A program made the translations under genes and the position numbers. From an uncultured Atopobiaceae bacterium (lineage in GTDB: Bacteria; Actinomycetota; Coriobacteriia; Coriobacteriales; Atopobiaceae), in NCBI GenBank assembly GCA_947581665.1, contig CANPVI010000007.1:1-22813 (forward strand): a stretch of 22,813 nucleotides of DNA, in the 5' to 3' direction. The notes beneath the pieces are model-generated. The model was given only the letters and a program-made list of their open reading frames with translations. It had not been told where the DNA came from and did no database searches. Positions within the stretch are counted from its first letter, which is position 1. Every line of letters starts with the position of its first letter. Below, one piece after another: positions 1 to 6,765 of the stretch.

Positions 1-809
1 TCATCGCCGCTTTGCGCATTCCCGATAGCCTTGATGCTGGTGCTCGCCTTTTCAACCGAAGAAGGCTCGAAGATGCAACCCTGCTCCGCCTGCCCCGCGT
101 TCTTATCCTTTCCCACAACAGCGCCAGGAACCGTGTCCGCATACTGCGCGGCGCTTTGAAGAGCTGCGTTGAGGCTAGAGCCCGTGAAGAATGTGAAGGT
201 TGTATTCGTATCACCAATAACACGCACGATGGCAGTATTCGACCCGTTGTTGGGGAGCTGGGAGTTTTGCACACCAGTGTTCTGGCCGTTTGCAGTCCCG
301 TTCGCCACAGTAATCGTCGCGTCTTCTATCATGCTGCCAGTGACAGTACCGGTCACGACCACGCCACCCTCAAGGGTGATGGTCTTTCCGTTTACCGTAC
401 CTTCCACAGTGCCAGGACCGACAAGGTTGAGGGTGTCACTTGACGCTGCGGCGAACCCACCGCTGCTTTTGAACTTTACCGTTTGGCCATTGAGGTTGAT
501 GGTCAAAGCGGCTTCACCATTTGTGTTATTAAGGGTTATGGTTTTTATTTCCGTAACATCTTCGTATGCAGACGTGAGCTCAGCAGTCCAAGGGCTCACT
601 GAAGGAAGAGATTGCGTTTGCACGCCATTAATCGCGGTAACTGCCGCCACTAGAGATTGATATGCGCCTGTTTGACCAGCGCTATTCGACAAGACAACGG
701 GTCCAGTGACCGCTGCCTGCGCCGGTGTTACCACAACCAGCGCAGCGAAGAGGGCAAGCAGCGCTGCGAGAGCGCCCGCCCAGATCTTCTTCTTAGGACT
801 GTGACTCAT
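1..809 (-). CDS. Secreted/surface protein, N-terminal part (runs off left edge)
   Basis: An open frame on the minus strand starts at the ATG at 809 and stays open to the window edge (269 codons seen). A good ribosome site (AGAAGGGAGA) lies just upstream of the start. Residues 1-33 form a typical signal peptide: a KKK stretch, a hydrophobic core (ALAALLALFAALVVV) and an AQA cleavage site. The mature part is rich in Thr, Asn, Val and Gly, with short beta-like repeats such as TITLNNTNG, LTINLNGQTV, LNLVGPGTVEG and KTITLEGGVVVTG. That pattern is common in beta-helix or adhesin-like surface proteins. The C-terminus is outside the window, so it is unknown whether it ends in an LPXTG signal. Codons are visibly less GC-rich than in neighbouring housekeeping genes, which fits a fast-evolving or acquired surface gene. 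The exact function is not recognisable. Confidence 0.8.
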   Translation of the reverse strand, partial: MSHSPKKKIWAGALAALLALFAALVVVTPAQAAVTGPVVLSNSAGQTGAYQSLVAAVTAINGVQTQSLPSVSPWTAELTSAYEDVTEIKTITLNNTNGEAALTINLNGQTVKFKSSGGFAAASSDTLNLVGPGTVEGTVNGKTITLEGGVVVTGTVTGSMIEDATITVANGTANGQNTGVQNSQLPNNGSNTAIVRVIGDTNTTFTFFTGSSLNAALQSAAQYADTVPGAVVGKDKNAGQAEQGCIFEPSSVEKASTSIKAIGNAQSGD

Positions 810-1489
810 ACACAGTCTCCCTTCTTTTGGTTCCAACTCGCGCCCCCTAGCTAGGCGCGCGTATTCCTCACTTGCCTCTCGTACGGATCATTTGTGGTGC
901 GTCTACGAGGGGTTCTTCCTCACCCCCTCCCGGGGATCGCCCCGGGTTCGAGCGACGACGCACCAGCCGGTTCGTCGAGTGCCCGGGCCCCTGGGCCTCC
1001 TGGTCACGGGGATTCGGCAGGCTCGCTCTCGCAAGGATTTATTGGTCCTGCGATAGGCGATCGAAGTCGCAGGCACGATGTCGCCGCGACACGTCAACGC
1101 CCGCGACACCAGGAAGCGCCCCGGACGAGAAACGCAATAAAGCTGAAGGGAGACAAAGATTGGCTGAGCCGCACCAGAGTCAGGTGCCGCAACGCCTGAA
1201 CCGTCGTTCAAGCGCGCGCACTGCAACCACGCGAAATCATGGTGATTTGTGCTCTGAGCTGGGGAAATGCCGCGCACGCGAGGTCGCGACAGCAGAAAAC
1301 CGGCCGGAACCCCCTGGGATTCGAGCCGTTGCCACTGGCCAGCCGTCCGAGTCACGTTAACTGCAGACGTCGAGGCCATGATGCCCCTAGCAAGCACCAT
1401 GTACGTTCGCTTCCCCCCTAGCAAAGGTCGCGTTCGTGGCTGCGATGCTATGGCATATCTCGGAAAACGTCAACCCACGCGCGCCATCC
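810..1489. other. Gene-free stretch upstream of the surface protein
   Basis: About 680 bases with no reading frame I would call a gene. Open frames exist on both strands (for example 903-1424 minus), but their translations are rich in Arg, Pro and Ser without any recognisable fold, and they overlap frames on the other strand. The stretch probably holds the promoter and leader of the surface protein that starts at 809. A short palindrome around CTAGCTAG lies near 848-855. I see no RNA gene. Confidence 0.4.
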
Positions 1490-1768
1490 CGCTCGCCGAG
1501 CGGATTCGCCAGCGGTTACTGTTCACGGGTCGGCAATAGGTAATCGGTCGATAGACCGGCTGATGGCGTAAGGCTCACCTGCTGAATATGTCCACGACGG
1601 CGTCGAAGACATCGCTGCCTGCGACATGCAGGTTGTCGATGACGGAGATGGCGTCATGGGGGATATTCGGCAGGTAGGACTTATGCTCCAGGCACAAGCG
1701 TGCGATCCGTCTGCAACATGCTGGCCGACCCGTGAACAGTAACCTGCGCCTATTCCTCTTGGCGAGGG
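1490..1768. repeat. 45-bp imperfect inverted repeat bounding about 190 bp
   Basis: The left arm is 1490-1534 and the right arm 1724-1768. The inner 20 bases of each arm (1515-1534 and 1724-1743) are exact inverted copies, and the outer 25 bases match at 17 positions. Read outward to inward, both arms encode a similar peptide (LAxRxRxRLLFTGR). This suggests inverted duplication of a piece of coding sequence or the ends of a decayed mobile element. There is no transposase in between. Confidence 0.7.
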
Positions 1769-1787
1769 ACAGCGCGGGTACGAACAC
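1575..1787 (-). pseudogene. Possible C-terminal gene remnant, unknown family
   Basis: A 70-codon frame on the minus strand ends at TGA (1577-1575). Its last ~40 codons have the GC-rich third positions typical of real genes here and encode a plausible soluble sequence (SYLPNIPHDAISVIDNL, then DVFDAVVDIFSR). No convincing start or ribosome site precedes it, and its 5' part lies in the inverted-repeat arm at 1724-1768. I read it as the tail of a broken gene. I do not recognise the family, and it could also be a chance frame. Confidence 0.25.
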
Positions 1788-1814
1788 GCCTTATTCAGGC
1801 GGGCGCGACCCTCT

Positions 1815-1933
1815 TCTTATTGCGCGTATTGTTCATTTGACCGCATCACGCGGAAGCGGCACTTCGTCTACTTGAGGTTTCTTGAAGCGCGTGCGGCGTT
1901 TCTTATTGCGTCCTTATTGCGCTCTTATTGCGC
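1815..1933. repeat. 11-bp tandem repeats with core TTATTGCG
   Basis: The core TTATTGCG occurs at 1817, 1903, 1914 and 1925. The last three are spaced exactly 11 bases apart, forming three tandem units (YCTTATTGCGY) at 1901-1933. They lie in gene-free DNA. The roughly one-helical-turn spacing would suit a protein-binding array, but no function can be assigned. Confidence 0.6.
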
Positions 1934-2044
1934 ATGCGGTTTGGAGCGCTCGTCGCAGCGCGCGTGGACACCTTGCCTGTCCCGGCCTGGCCCTCGTTGC
2001 TTGTTTCGCGGTTCTGCCGCACCGCCCGCGGCCGTGGTCATCGC

Positions 2045-2190
2045 CACGTAGCCCTCTCAGCCGCCTTTTCTGACGTGTAGCCCTTTCGGCCGCCCCGCCA
2101 CCGCTCCACCTCTCGCCGCTCCTTTGCCACGTAGCGCTCTCGGCCGCCTTTTCTGACGCCTAGCCCTCTCGGCCGCCCTCGGATTTGGCA
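2045..2190 (-). repeat. Inverted arm of the 93-bp repeat family (two degenerate units)
   Basis: Read on the minus strand, this stretch contains two divergent copies of the unit found in three tandem copies at 2281-2559. Four matches to the core GGCGGCCGAGAGGGCTACG are present, some with one or two changes. The units share the alternating pattern of core, short spacer (GTCAGAAAA here, CGGATGAAAA in the other arm) and core. The two arms face each other across a centre near 2240. That centre carries its own 12-bp inverted repeat, 2204-2215 against 2262-2273. Confidence 0.7.
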
Positions 2191-2280
2191 CGGAGGCCCC
2201 TCTGCCGCCCCAAAAGGGCGGCGGAGGCCGTTATACGACACTTCTGAGCTGCAGAAAGGGCGTTTTGGGGCGGCTGAGGT

Positions 2281-2559
2281 CGCTACGTGGCAGATTGGCG
2301 GGGCGGCCGAGAGGGCTACGCGGATGAAGAGGCGGCCGAGAGGGCTACGCGCCACATCGCCGACGGCAGAAGGCGCTACGTGGCAGATTGGCGGGGCGGC
2401 CGAGAGGGCTACGCGGATGAAAAGGCGGCCGAGATGGCTACGTGCCACATCGCCGACGGCAGAGGTCGCTACGTGGCAGATTGGCGGGGCGGCCGAGAGG
2501 GCTACGCGGATGAAAAGGCGGCCGAGAGGGCTACGCGCCACATCGCCGACGGCAGTGGC
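2281..2559 (+). repeat. Three tandem 93-bp repeats
   Basis: Units lie at 2281-2373, 2374-2466 and 2467-2559 and are nearly identical. Each begins CGCTACGTGGCAGATTGG, contains two copies of GGCGGCCGAGAGGGCTACG separated by a short GATGAAAA-type spacer, and ends near CACATCGCCGACGGCAG. Because 93 is a multiple of three, open frames run through the array on both strands and give 31-residue repeats. No frame has a ribosome site or a sensible protein beyond the array. Together with the inverted copies at 2045-2190 it could form a very large hairpin. Confidence 0.85.
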
Positions 2560-2642
2560 CTGCCTTGTTTTCCAGTTACACCACGGTTTGATACACGATC
2601 CGCCATCGCACGGGCTAGTTCGGAGAGCACTGACTGAGTGGT

Positions 2643-2840
2643 TTTCGTCGAGGAGGTCCGTTTGCGGTGCCAAGCGAAGCGTGCGCGGTAAACGGGCCTC
2701 CTCGACGCTCATCCAGAAACGTCTCCACCTCGCGCGAAGTGCGAGGTAGAGGCTCTATCTTCGCTGCGCCCGAGCGAAGGCGCTTGCCGCGCACGCTTCG
2801 CCTAGCACCGCAAGCGGGCCCGTTCAGGCAAGACACATGG
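2643..2840 (+). repeat. Composite intergenic palindromic element, copy A
   Basis: Hairpin 1 spans 2647-2706, with GTCGAGGAGG pairing with CCTCCTCGAC and nested pairing of GTTTGCGGTGC-type arms. The shared tract ATCCAGAA follows, then hairpin 2 (2723-2751, stem around CCACCTCGC / GCGAGGTAGAG). The tail contains CACGCTTCGCCTAGC and GGGCCCGTTCAGGCA. The same order of parts recurs at 4537-4719 and, reversed, at 12061-12290. The element lies directly downstream of tRNA-Lys. No coding frame is apparent. Confidence 0.75.
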
Positions 2841-2844
2841 GCAA

Positions 2845-2870
2845 GGGAGCCCGGCATTTGCCGAGCTCCC
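2845..2870. terminator. Hairpin downstream of tRNA-Lys
   Basis: A stem of about 12 bp (GGGAGCCCGGCA / TGCCGAGCTCCC, one mismatch) with a two-base loop lies 10 bases beyond the tRNA 3' end. On the plus strand it is followed by TTTGTTTG. On the minus strand, the tRNA direction, only a short TT follows. It probably ends tRNA transcription and may work in both directions. Confidence 0.6.
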
Positions 2871-2879
2871 TTTGTTTGC

Positions 2880-2955
2880 TGGTGGGCCCTGTGGGGGTCG
2901 AACCCACGACCTTCGGATTAAAAGTCCGCTGCTCTACCAACTGAGCTAAGGGCCC
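2880..2955 (-). tRNA. tRNA-Lys(TTT)
   Basis: The minus strand folds into a full cloverleaf. The acceptor is GGGCCCT / AGGGCCC, the D arm contains AGCTCAGTTGGTAGAGC, and the anticodon stem CGGAC/GTCCG-type closes a loop CTTTTAA with anticodon TTT. The T arm is GTGGG-TTCGACC-CCCAC. The discriminator is A, and the 3' CCA is encoded (2882-2880). The anticodon reads lysine AAA/AAG codons. Confidence 0.95.
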
Positions 2956-2966
2956 GTGTGGACGCC

Positions 2967-2972
2967 ATTCTA
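2967..2972 (-). promoter_or_regulatory. Likely -10 box of the tRNA-Lys promoter
   Basis: On the minus strand TAGAAT lies 11 bases upstream of the tRNA 5' end, a normal place for a stable-RNA -10 box. A clear -35 box is not evident. Confidence 0.45.
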
Positions 2973-3076
2973 GCGCGGGGGATACCTCAGTCGTAGTGAG
3001 CGCCTCCTCGCGCGAGCGCATACACGTATCGTTGCACGCACGCGCGTCGGGCCCGCAAAACGGGGTGGCGCCGTTT

Positions 3077-4351
3077 CTATTCCCAAGCCCATTGGCCGGA
3101 GGTGAACACCTCGATCTCGGTGCCGTCGGGGGTGACGCCGGTGATGTTGAGGTCCTCCGCGCCGATCATGAAGTCCACGTGCGTGGCGGAGCGATTCACG
3201 CCGGCTACCTCGAGCTCGGCCTCGCTCATCTCGTCGCCGCCCTCGTAGCAGTCGGGGAAGCCCATGCCCAGCGCGAGGTGGCAGCTCGCGTTCTCGTCGT
3301 AGAGCGTGTTGTAGAAGATGAGGCCGCTCTGGCGGATGGGCGTGTTCTTCGAGATGAGGGCCACTTCGCCGAGCCTGCGCGCGCCGTCGTCGGTCTCCAC
3401 GATGGATTCGAGCACGTCGGCTCCCTCGGCCGCGTCGAAGTCCGTGACCTCGCCGTTCTCGAACACAAGCCAGAAGTCGCGGATCATCGCGCCGCCGTGC
3501 GAGAGCGGCAGCGCGGAGTACACGATGCCCTCGGCGCGCGTGCGGTCAGGCGTGGTGTAGACCTCCTCGGAGGGGATGTTCGGCGCGAAGCGCACGCCGG
3601 CGGTGGTGGTCATGGAGCCGGAGCCCCACACGTGCTCGGCGGGCAGGCCGACGGTGAGGTCCGTGCCGTTCGAGCTCGTGTAATGCAGACGATCGAAGTG
3701 CCAGTCGTTCAGGCGGCGCTGGTTCTTCGCGAGCATGGCCACGTGCGTCTCCCAGTCGCTCACGGGGTCTCGGCTCACACGCGAGCAGTCGAGGATCGTC
3801 TCCCAGAGGCGGATGATCGCGTCGAACGTGCGCAGGCCGGGGAACACCTTGCGCGCCCACTTCGGCGTGGGGACGCCGCCGATGCACCAGGCGTTCTCGC
3901 CGAAGTCCATGCCATGGCGCCAGACGTCGCACTGCGTGTTGCGCGCGCGGCGGGCGATCTGGATCTTCTTCGGGTCCGCGCCGGTGAGCGCGTCGGGGTC
4001 GGTGCCGTCGAGCAGCAGGAACGCGGCGCCGTCGGCGGCGAGACCATTCATCTGCTCGCGCTTCCAGGCAGGCACCTTCTCGAACCAATCCGCGGGCACG
4101 CGGTCGTAGTCGAGGCGGGAGAGCTCGTCGTCGAGCCAGATGACGGTCACGTGGCCGGCGCCCGCATCGTAGCCCGCGCGGACGGCGAGACGCGTGAAGG
4201 CCGCAGCCTCCACGGGCGCCTGGATGACGAGCTCTTGGCCTGGCTGCAGCGCGACGCCCTCGGATACCAGCAGATTTGCATAGCGGTAGAGCCTCGGCTC
4301 GAGGCCGCGGAGCGTCACTTTGTACTCGTCGTAGGTCATGGGCTCGGCCAT
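3077..4351 (-). CDS. M29 family aminopeptidase (AmpS/PepS-like)
   Basis: This is a 424-residue cytosolic metallo-aminopeptidase that removes N-terminal residues from peptides. The start is the ATG at 4351, 8 bases after GGAGGA; the frame is open upstream but lacks a ribosome site there. The family's metal-ligand pattern is complete in the C-terminal half: Glu in IPSEEV, Glu in GEVALI, His in ASCHLALG, and His and Asp in THVDFMIG. The length matches the family (about 400-420). The N-terminal half carries the usual DUF-like domain (VIQAPVEAAAFTRLAVRAGY). It stands alone between two tRNA genes, all on the minus strand, with composite repeats on its 5' side. It is likely a housekeeping peptide-recycling enzyme. 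Confidence 0.93.
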   Translation of the reverse strand: MAEPMTYDEYKVTLRGLEPRLYRYANLLVSEGVALQPGQELVIQAPVEAAAFTRLAVRAGYDAGAGHVTVIWLDDELSRLDYDRVPADWFEKVPAWKREQMNGLAADGAAFLLLDGTDPDALTGADPKKIQIARRARNTQCDVWRHGMDFGENAWCIGGVPTPKWARKVFPGLRTFDAIIRLWETILDCSRVSRDPVSDWETHVAMLAKNQRRLNDWHFDRLHYTSSNGTDLTVGLPAEHVWGSGSMTTTAGVRFAPNIPSEEVYTTPDRTRAEGIVYSALPLSHGGAMIRDFWLVFENGEVTDFDAAEGADVLESIVETDDGARRLGEVALISKNTPIRQSGLIFYNTLYDENASCHLALGMGFPDCYEGGDEMSEAELEVAGVNRSATHVDFMIGAEDLNITGVTPDGTEIEVFTSGQWAWE

Positions 4352-4388
4352 GTGCGTCGTCCTCCCTGTCGCGATGCGTGCGCAGGCG

Positions 4389-4394
4389 ATTCTA
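4389..4394 (-). promoter_or_regulatory. Possible extended -10 of the aminopeptidase promoter
   Basis: On the minus strand TGTTAGAAT resembles an extended -10 box about 40 bases before the start codon. No good -35 is seen at the usual distance. Confidence 0.35.
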
Positions 4395-4498
4395 ACAGGG
4401 GAAATGGCGGGCTTCTGCTTGCTCACACATTTGCCGCAAGTCGCCACCAAAGGTTTGCGCCCACCAAGGACTTTCGCCGGGGCTGTAGTAAGAATGCG

Positions 4499-4525
4499 GC
4501 AGCTCAAGGCATGGCCTTGAGCTGC
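4499..4525. terminator. Perfect 12-bp hairpin
   Basis: GCAGCTCAAGGC and GCCTTGAGCTGC are exact inverted copies around a 3-base loop (4511-4513). The hairpin lies between tRNA-Gly and the aminopeptidase gene, next to composite element B. There is no long T run on either side, so it may be a weak terminator or part of the element. Confidence 0.5.
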
Positions 4526-4536
4526 TCTTGGCTCTC

Positions 4537-4719
4537 CGGATGGACTGCGGTTCGGACGGCCGAAGGCCACGGCCATCCGAGAACTTGCCATCGGCTCAAT
4601 CCAGAATCGCTCTACCTCGCGCAAAACGCGAGGGAGAGCTCTTTTTTGGCGAGGCCCGAGCAGGCAAACGAGAGATGACGCTTCGCTTAGCTACGCAAAA
4701 GGGCCCGCTCAGGCACATG
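4537..4719 (+). repeat. Composite intergenic palindromic element, copy B
   Basis: Same architecture as the copy at 2643-2840. Hairpin 1 is at 4537-4579 (CGGATGG / CCATCCG with inner GGCCG/CGGCC pairing), followed by ATCCAGAATCGC. Hairpin 2 is at 4609-4639 (CTCTACCTCGCG / CGCGAGGGAGAG around CAAAA). The tail contains ATGACGCTTCGCTTAGC and GGGCCCGCTCAGGCACATG. From ATCCAGAA onward it aligns with copy A, and hairpin 2 plus tail align closely with the reverse of copy C. It lies just downstream of tRNA-Gly. Confidence 0.8.
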
Positions 4720-4727
4720 AACGAAGG

Positions 4728-4753
4728 AAAAAGGCCAGCGGAGCTGGCCTTTT
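4728..4753 (-). terminator. Rho-independent terminator of tRNA-Gly
   Basis: On the minus strand AAAAGGCCAGC-TCC-GCTGGCCTTTTT forms a strong stem with a T run, starting 8 bases after the tRNA 3' end. Confidence 0.85.
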
Positions 4754-4760
4754 GTGGGCT

Positions 4761-4835
4761 TGGAGCGGGCAACGGGATTCGAACCCGCGGATGACGGCTT
4801 GGGAAGCCGTTGCCTTACCACTTGGCGATGCCCGC
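4761..4835 (-). tRNA. tRNA-Gly(CCC)
   Basis: The minus strand forms a cloverleaf. The acceptor is GCGGGCA / TGCCCGC, and the D arm contains CGCCAAGTGGTAAGGC. The anticodon stem ACGGC/GCCGT closes the loop TTCCCAA with anticodon CCC. The T arm is CGCGG-GTTCGAATC-CCG-like. The discriminator is T, and CCA is encoded at 4763-4761. It reads the glycine codon GGG. Confidence 0.95.
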
Positions 4836-5031
4836 GTATTGTGTGGAGAGTTTATCACAGCAGCTCGCGTGCTCATTTTTCTTTAAGCCGCGCGATCTGC
4901 GCGCGTGTTGGATGCGCGGGGCGCGCGTGCTGGGGTTCGAGGGGGCTGGCCGGATTCCTGGTCGGCTCGACGTGGGCCCCCGGCTGGCTCGACGACTGAT
5001 TTTTGCAAGGTCCACCTGCGATCCTGAGCCT

Positions 5032-5118
5032 CCCCAACCGCCACGGGGGAGCGCCGAAGGGCGCAGAGGGTTCGTGCAGTGCCCTCGGCACCCTCGGCGC
5101 TCTCCCGGGCAGTTGGGG
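5032..5118 (+). promoter_or_regulatory. Foldable leader upstream of the LPQTG/sortase genes
   Basis: Nested complementary segments occur in the order expected for one compact RNA. P1 is 5032-5038 (CCCCAAC) with 5112-5118 (GTTGGGG). P2 is 5045-5061 with 5091-5106 (core GAGCGCCGA / TCGGCGCTC, one bulge and one mismatch). P3 is 5066-5070 (GAGGG) with 5082-5086 (CCCTC). The structure ends about 65 bases before the ribosome site of the gene at 5190. It matches no riboswitch class I know. GC-rich DNA can form such pairings by chance, but the nesting is striking. The remainder of 4836-5189 shows nothing else I can name. Confidence 0.4.
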
Positions 5119-5189
5119 ACTCGCAGTGTACGCACATGGGCATGCCCGTGTCGCGCTTGCACGCTCCAGCACAAAACGCAGGAGGCTCC

Positions 5190-5480
5190 ATGAAACACAT
5201 CGGACTGCTCCACGTCCGCCTCACGCACGAGGAATGGCTCGCGCTGCTCTTCGCGATCTTCTGCTTCCTCGCCGCACTGGGGATGTTCTCGATCGCGGAG
5301 GCGAAGCCGCTCGCGGACGCTCAGAGCCTTGCGAGTGCGCCCGCCCGCCTCCCGCAGACCGGCACCTTCCCCTTCATCCTCCTCGTCTTCGGCCTCGGCG
5401 TGGTGCTCGCCATCGTGTGGCTCGTGCTCACGTTCAAAAAGCCCAAGAAGCTCGGCGGATCCAAGGGCGATGTGTGGTGA
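5190..5480 (+). CDS. Miniature LPQTG-anchored surface protein
   Basis: A 96-residue protein. I chose the ATG at 5190 because GGAGG lies 5 bases before it; the longer open frame upstream has no ribosome site. Residues 16-33 are a hydrophobic signal or anchor helix (LALLFAIFCFLAALGMFS), followed by a short exposed part beginning AEAKPLADAQSL. A textbook cell-wall sorting signal follows: LPQTG near residue 54, a hydrophobic stretch (FILLVFGLGVVLAIVWLVL) and the basic tail FKKPKK. After removal of both ends only about 20 residues would remain on the wall, which is remarkably small for a sortase substrate. Its stop codon overlaps the sortase start by 4 bases (GTGA), so the two are translationally coupled and very likely work together. 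Confidence 0.85.
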   Translation: MKHIGLLHVRLTHEEWLALLFAIFCFLAALGMFSIAEAKPLADAQSLASAPARLPQTGTFPFILLVFGLGVVLAIVWLVLTFKKPKKLGGSKGDVW

Positions 5481-6328
5481 GGAGGCGATGGAAATCCACG
5501 TGGGCCACGCGGCTGCTCGGCGTCTTGGCGGTGGTGTGCTTCGGTGGCGCGGCGTGCCTCTGGGGATGCTCGGAGGCCCGGCGCGCGCAGGAGGCGTCCG
5601 TGGCACCCATGGCGGCGCTCTCCGAGGTAGACGACGCGTTTTCGAGCGGCACGGGCCGCAGAGCCGGCGCACGGGACGCCACGCGCAGCCAGGGCGCGAG
5701 TGCGAACGCTGCCGTCGACGCCAACGCAAGGAGCGTGGCCGCCGCGAGCGCACGCGCGCAAGAGAGCTGGGCGCGCGCGGAGGAGCTCTATCCCGGGCTC
5801 GCCGCGTGGGTGGTCGTGGACGGCACCGCCGTCTCGACCCCCGTCATGCAGGCCTCGAGCAGCGTGCCGAACTACTTCCTCAACCACAACGCCTGGGGCT
5901 ACCGCGACGCCACCGGCCTTCCCTACCTCGACGCGCGCTCCTCGGCCACGGAACCGGTGCGCGTCCTCTACGGCCACAACCTCGGCTGGGGTTCCTCGGA
6001 GCGCTTGAGTCCCTTGGCGGACGCCTGGCAAGAGGACGCGTTTTCACAGATCGGACAGGCCACATGGGCCGTCCCCGGTGCGCGGAGCCAGCGGTTCGTG
6101 CCGCTCTGCTCGCTGAAGGTGGCAGGCGATGATTCGAGCATCCTCTCGTTCGACCTCACCGAGGAGGAGGTGCCCGCTTGGCTCGGCCTGCTCCTTGACC
6201 GGGCGAGCGCCTCGGTGCCCGATGCCGAGCTCCTCGCGAAGAAGTCGAGCGACGCCTTGGTGCTCATCACCTGCACCAATGGCATCCATCCCTCCCGTGA
6301 CAGATCGGTGGTGGTCTTCGTGAGGTAG
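5477..6328 (+). CDS. Class B-like sortase
   Basis: A 283-residue membrane-bound transpeptidase that cuts sorting signals and links the protein to the cell wall or to another protein. The start is GTG at 5477, overlapping the TGA of the LPQTG gene; GTG at 5474 is an alternative. Residues 12-30 form an N-terminal membrane helix, followed by an Ala/Arg-rich linker. The catalytic domain has the class B pattern: YPGLAAWVVVDGTAVSTPVMQ-like entry, NYFLNHN, the catalytic His167 in YGHNL, Cys266 in LITCTNG and Arg276 in SRDRSVV. The Cys-to-Arg distance of ten matches known SrtB enzymes. The adjacent tiny LPQTG protein is its probable substrate, although class B enzymes often prefer other motifs such as NPQTN. 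The large open frame upstream to 5003 is a shadow. Confidence 0.9.
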   Translation: MRRRWKSTWATRLLGVLAVVCFGGAACLWGCSEARRAQEASVAPMAALSEVDDAFSSGTGRRAGARDATRSQGASANAAVDANARSVAAASARAQESWARAEELYPGLAAWVVVDGTAVSTPVMQASSSVPNYFLNHNAWGYRDATGLPYLDARSSATEPVRVLYGHNLGWGSSERLSPLADAWQEDAFSQIGQATWAVPGARSQRFVPLCSLKVAGDDSSILSFDLTEEEVPAWLGLLLDRASASVPDAELLAKKSSDALVLITCTNGIHPSRDRSVVVFVR

Positions 6329-6487
6329 CGCATGCTGAAAACGGCCCCGTGGGGCTCGCTCGAATTCGCGTGAGCCGTCGGTGGCCTCCATAGTTGGCGA
6401 TCCGCGTGATGGCGAAGCCGTGGCGAGGGAATAAGAGCTTGCGGTGACACATGACCTGGTGCACACACGGCAAGCAAAGGAGCCCCC

Positions 6488-6736
6488 ATGGCCGAGAAAC
6501 ACCCGCATCTGGAACTCTTCTACATGCCCACCTGCCCCTACTGCCAGAAGGTCCTTCGGTGGATGGGGGATCATGACGTGGAGGACGTGACGCTCTTCGA
6601 TATCGTCTCCGAGCCCAAGCACAAGGATCGGCTCATCCAGGAGGGCGGCAAACACCAAGTGCCGTGCCTGTTCATCAACGGCGAACCCCTCTACGAGTCC
6701 GACGACATCATCAAGTACCTGGCGACGATCTACTAG
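6488..6736 (+). CDS. Glutaredoxin-like protein, CPYC type
   Basis: An 82-residue thioredoxin-fold protein. The ATG at 6488 follows AAGGAG by 6 bases. The N-terminal strand ELFYMPTC leads into the redox motif Cys16-Pro-Tyr-Cys19, the cis-proline element is KHQVPCLFING, and the C-terminal helix DDIIKYLATIY follows a YESDD glutathione-site-like segment. Such proteins reduce disulfides or glutathione adducts. In actinobacteria related proteins may use other thiols, so the partner is unknown. It lies about 160 bases after the sortase gene and could share its transcript. A near-homologue follows at 6866, suggesting tandem duplication. Confidence 0.9.
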   Translation: MAEKHPHLELFYMPTCPYCQKVLRWMGDHDVEDVTLFDIVSEPKHKDRLIQEGGKHQVPCLFINGEPLYESDDIIKYLATIY

Positions 6737-6765
6737 CTGGGCGAACCGTCTTACAGCGCGTCAAG

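Noticed and set aside
1300..1340. tRNA-like segment (CTCGAATCCC on the minus strand)
   Set aside because: No acceptor, D or anticodon arm can be built around it.
903..1424. 173-codon minus-strand frame in the left gap
   Set aside because: No domain, unusual composition, mixed codon use and an overlapping frame on the other strand; not enough to call a gene.
2281..2559. CRISPR array
   Set aside because: Whole 93-bp units are repeated with no unique spacers, and there are no cas genes.
2038..2712. 224-codon minus-strand frame through the 93-bp repeats
   Set aside because: The frame is open only because the repeat length is a multiple of three. Plus-strand frames are equally open, and no start signal exists.
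2996..4678. 560-codon plus-strand frame opposite the aminopeptidase
   Set aside because: Shadow of the M29 gene; no ribosome site and no recognisable protein features.
5003..5476. Upstream extension of the sortase frame
   Set aside because: It covers the leader and the LPQTG gene in another frame, has no ribosome site, and the sortase membrane helix begins after the GTG at 5477.
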